Of a stretch of 64,000 nt of DNA, positions 63,603 through 64,000 are shown piece by piece (the stretch's first letter is position 1; the number at the start of each line of letters is the position of its first letter). This stretch comes from an uncultured Collinsella sp. (GTDB taxonomy: Bacteria > Actinomycetota > Coriobacteriia > Coriobacteriales > Coriobacteriaceae). The notes under the pieces were generated by a model. It saw nothing but the letters and a program-made list of their open reading frames with translations, was not told the origin of the DNA and searched no databases. Made by a program: the position numbers and the translations under genes. The stretch is taken from the NCBI GenBank assembly GCA_938023705.1, contig CALJDJ010000095.1:1-64000 (forward strand), read 5' to 3'.

Positions 63603-63857
63603 CTAGGAAATACGGTCGACGCTTACACCCTCCTTGGGGCTCGTCGTACACGGCAACTTGACCGCGCCGTCAATCAGACGCTCGGTTTGCGCCACATAGC
63701 TCTCGCGCGCCGCAATTGAGACTGATCCGTCGCGCAGGTACGCAAGCAATGCATTAATCATCAGCTTGTCGAGCAGGTCGTATCCCTTGGCCTGAGCGCA
63801 GTTGAGGAGATAGCGGTCCTGGAGCCCCCGTACCTTAGTTGCCAAATCGATTTCCAT
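63603..63857 (-). CDS. Small hypothetical protein, or 3' end of a larger gene
   Basis: From ATG 63857 (GGAGGAAAAG before it) 84 residues are encoded, starting MEIDLATKVRGLQDRYLL and helical throughout. The same frame stays open to the window edge at 64000 with protein-like sequence (FFERYRVIQQRVFDTSPRF), so the gene may be longer and cut by the window. It lies 38 bases before the coupling-protein gene on the same strand, probably in one operon. Confidence 0.6.
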   Translation of the reverse strand: MEIDLATKVRGLQDRYLLNCAQAKGYDLLDKLMINALLAYLRDGSVSIAARESYVAQTERLIDGAVKLPCTTSPKEGVSVDRIS

Positions 63858-64000
63858 CTTTTCCTCCATGTAATAAAAGTTCTGCCGATTGTCCGAAAGT
63901 GCCTCATACGGGTATTTGACGCATAGCTCAAAGTTGAAACGCGGACTCGTATCGAACACGCGTTGCTGAATCACGCGGTAACGTTCGAAAAAAATGACGA

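Noticed and set aside
1..64000. CRISPR array
   Set aside because: I saw palindromic and paired repeats but no run of regularly spaced direct repeats with unique spacers, and no cas genes.
1..64000. tRNA or rRNA genes
   Set aside because: No cloverleaf with a GTTCRANYC T-arm or rRNA core sequence was recognised by eye; a tRNAscan run would settle it.
1..64000. Insertion sequence with transposase
   Set aside because: No transposase or integrase-like protein was found among the supported genes in spite of many inverted repeats.

Overview
The window is high-GC bacterial DNA that I read as a member of the Coriobacteriia, most likely Collinsella or a close relative. The grounds are the compact rpsL-rpsG-fusA-rpsJ group with TTG starts, the FabK-type fatty-acid cluster ending in a fused accDA gene, many dispersed palindromic repeats, and a sortase-anchored surface protein. 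The genus is inference; no rRNA or tRNA gene was seen.

Bases 1-2.3 kb hold an ECF sigma factor and a coupled membrane protein (209-1754). They sit between perfect 28-bp inverted repeats and copies of a larger palindromic repeat, which suggests a movable or recombination-prone module. Bases 2.3-5.9 kb are the str operon (rpsL, rpsG, fusA, rpsJ), with a recognisable promoter and a strong terminator straight after rpsJ. Bases 5.97-16.1 kb are a fatty-acid synthesis locus. A divergent biotin ligase (birA) faces fabH-acpP-fabK-fabD-fabG-fabF-accB-fabZ-accC-accDA, and the shared intergenic region carries two near-identical operator-like sites. BirA would biotinylate AccB; AccB, AccC and AccDA would make malonyl-CoA; FabD loads it on AcpP; FabH, FabG, FabZ, FabK and FabF run the elongation cycle.

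Bases 16.1-37.5 kb are ordinary chromosome: a stand-alone PTS EIIC, a CDF metal exporter, a histidine phosphatase, PcrA helicase, UppP, a universal stress protein, a BceRS-like two-component pair, purH, a GNAT enzyme, a DUF2207 membrane protein, GluQ-RS, a DUF1778/GNAT toxin-antitoxin pair with a textbook autoregulatory operator, and three tandem metallophosphoesterases. At 37.5-40.9 kb lies a long coiled-coil surface protein with an internal CAP domain and an MPATG sorting motif.

Bases 41.4-64 kb look accessory. A five-gene minus-strand operon (50130 down to 41371) encodes a multi-span membrane protein, a small membrane protein, a ClpX-like AAA+ unfoldase that keeps an IGF-type ClpP-docking tripeptide, a 1310-residue SF2 helicase with a D-x-K nuclease-like C-terminus, and an unrecognised 631-residue protein. 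Divergent from it is an HsdM/HsdS-like fusion whose methylase motifs are degenerate. Further on come several unknown and membrane genes between paired palindromes, a type II restriction-modification locus with one HTH-bearing C5 methylase and two different restriction-enzyme genes, a second ClpP paralogue, and a VirD4/TraG-type coupling ATPase near the right edge. The ClpX-like unfoldase, the ClpP paralogue, the helicase-nuclease and the coupling protein together are my best candidate for an undescribed system.
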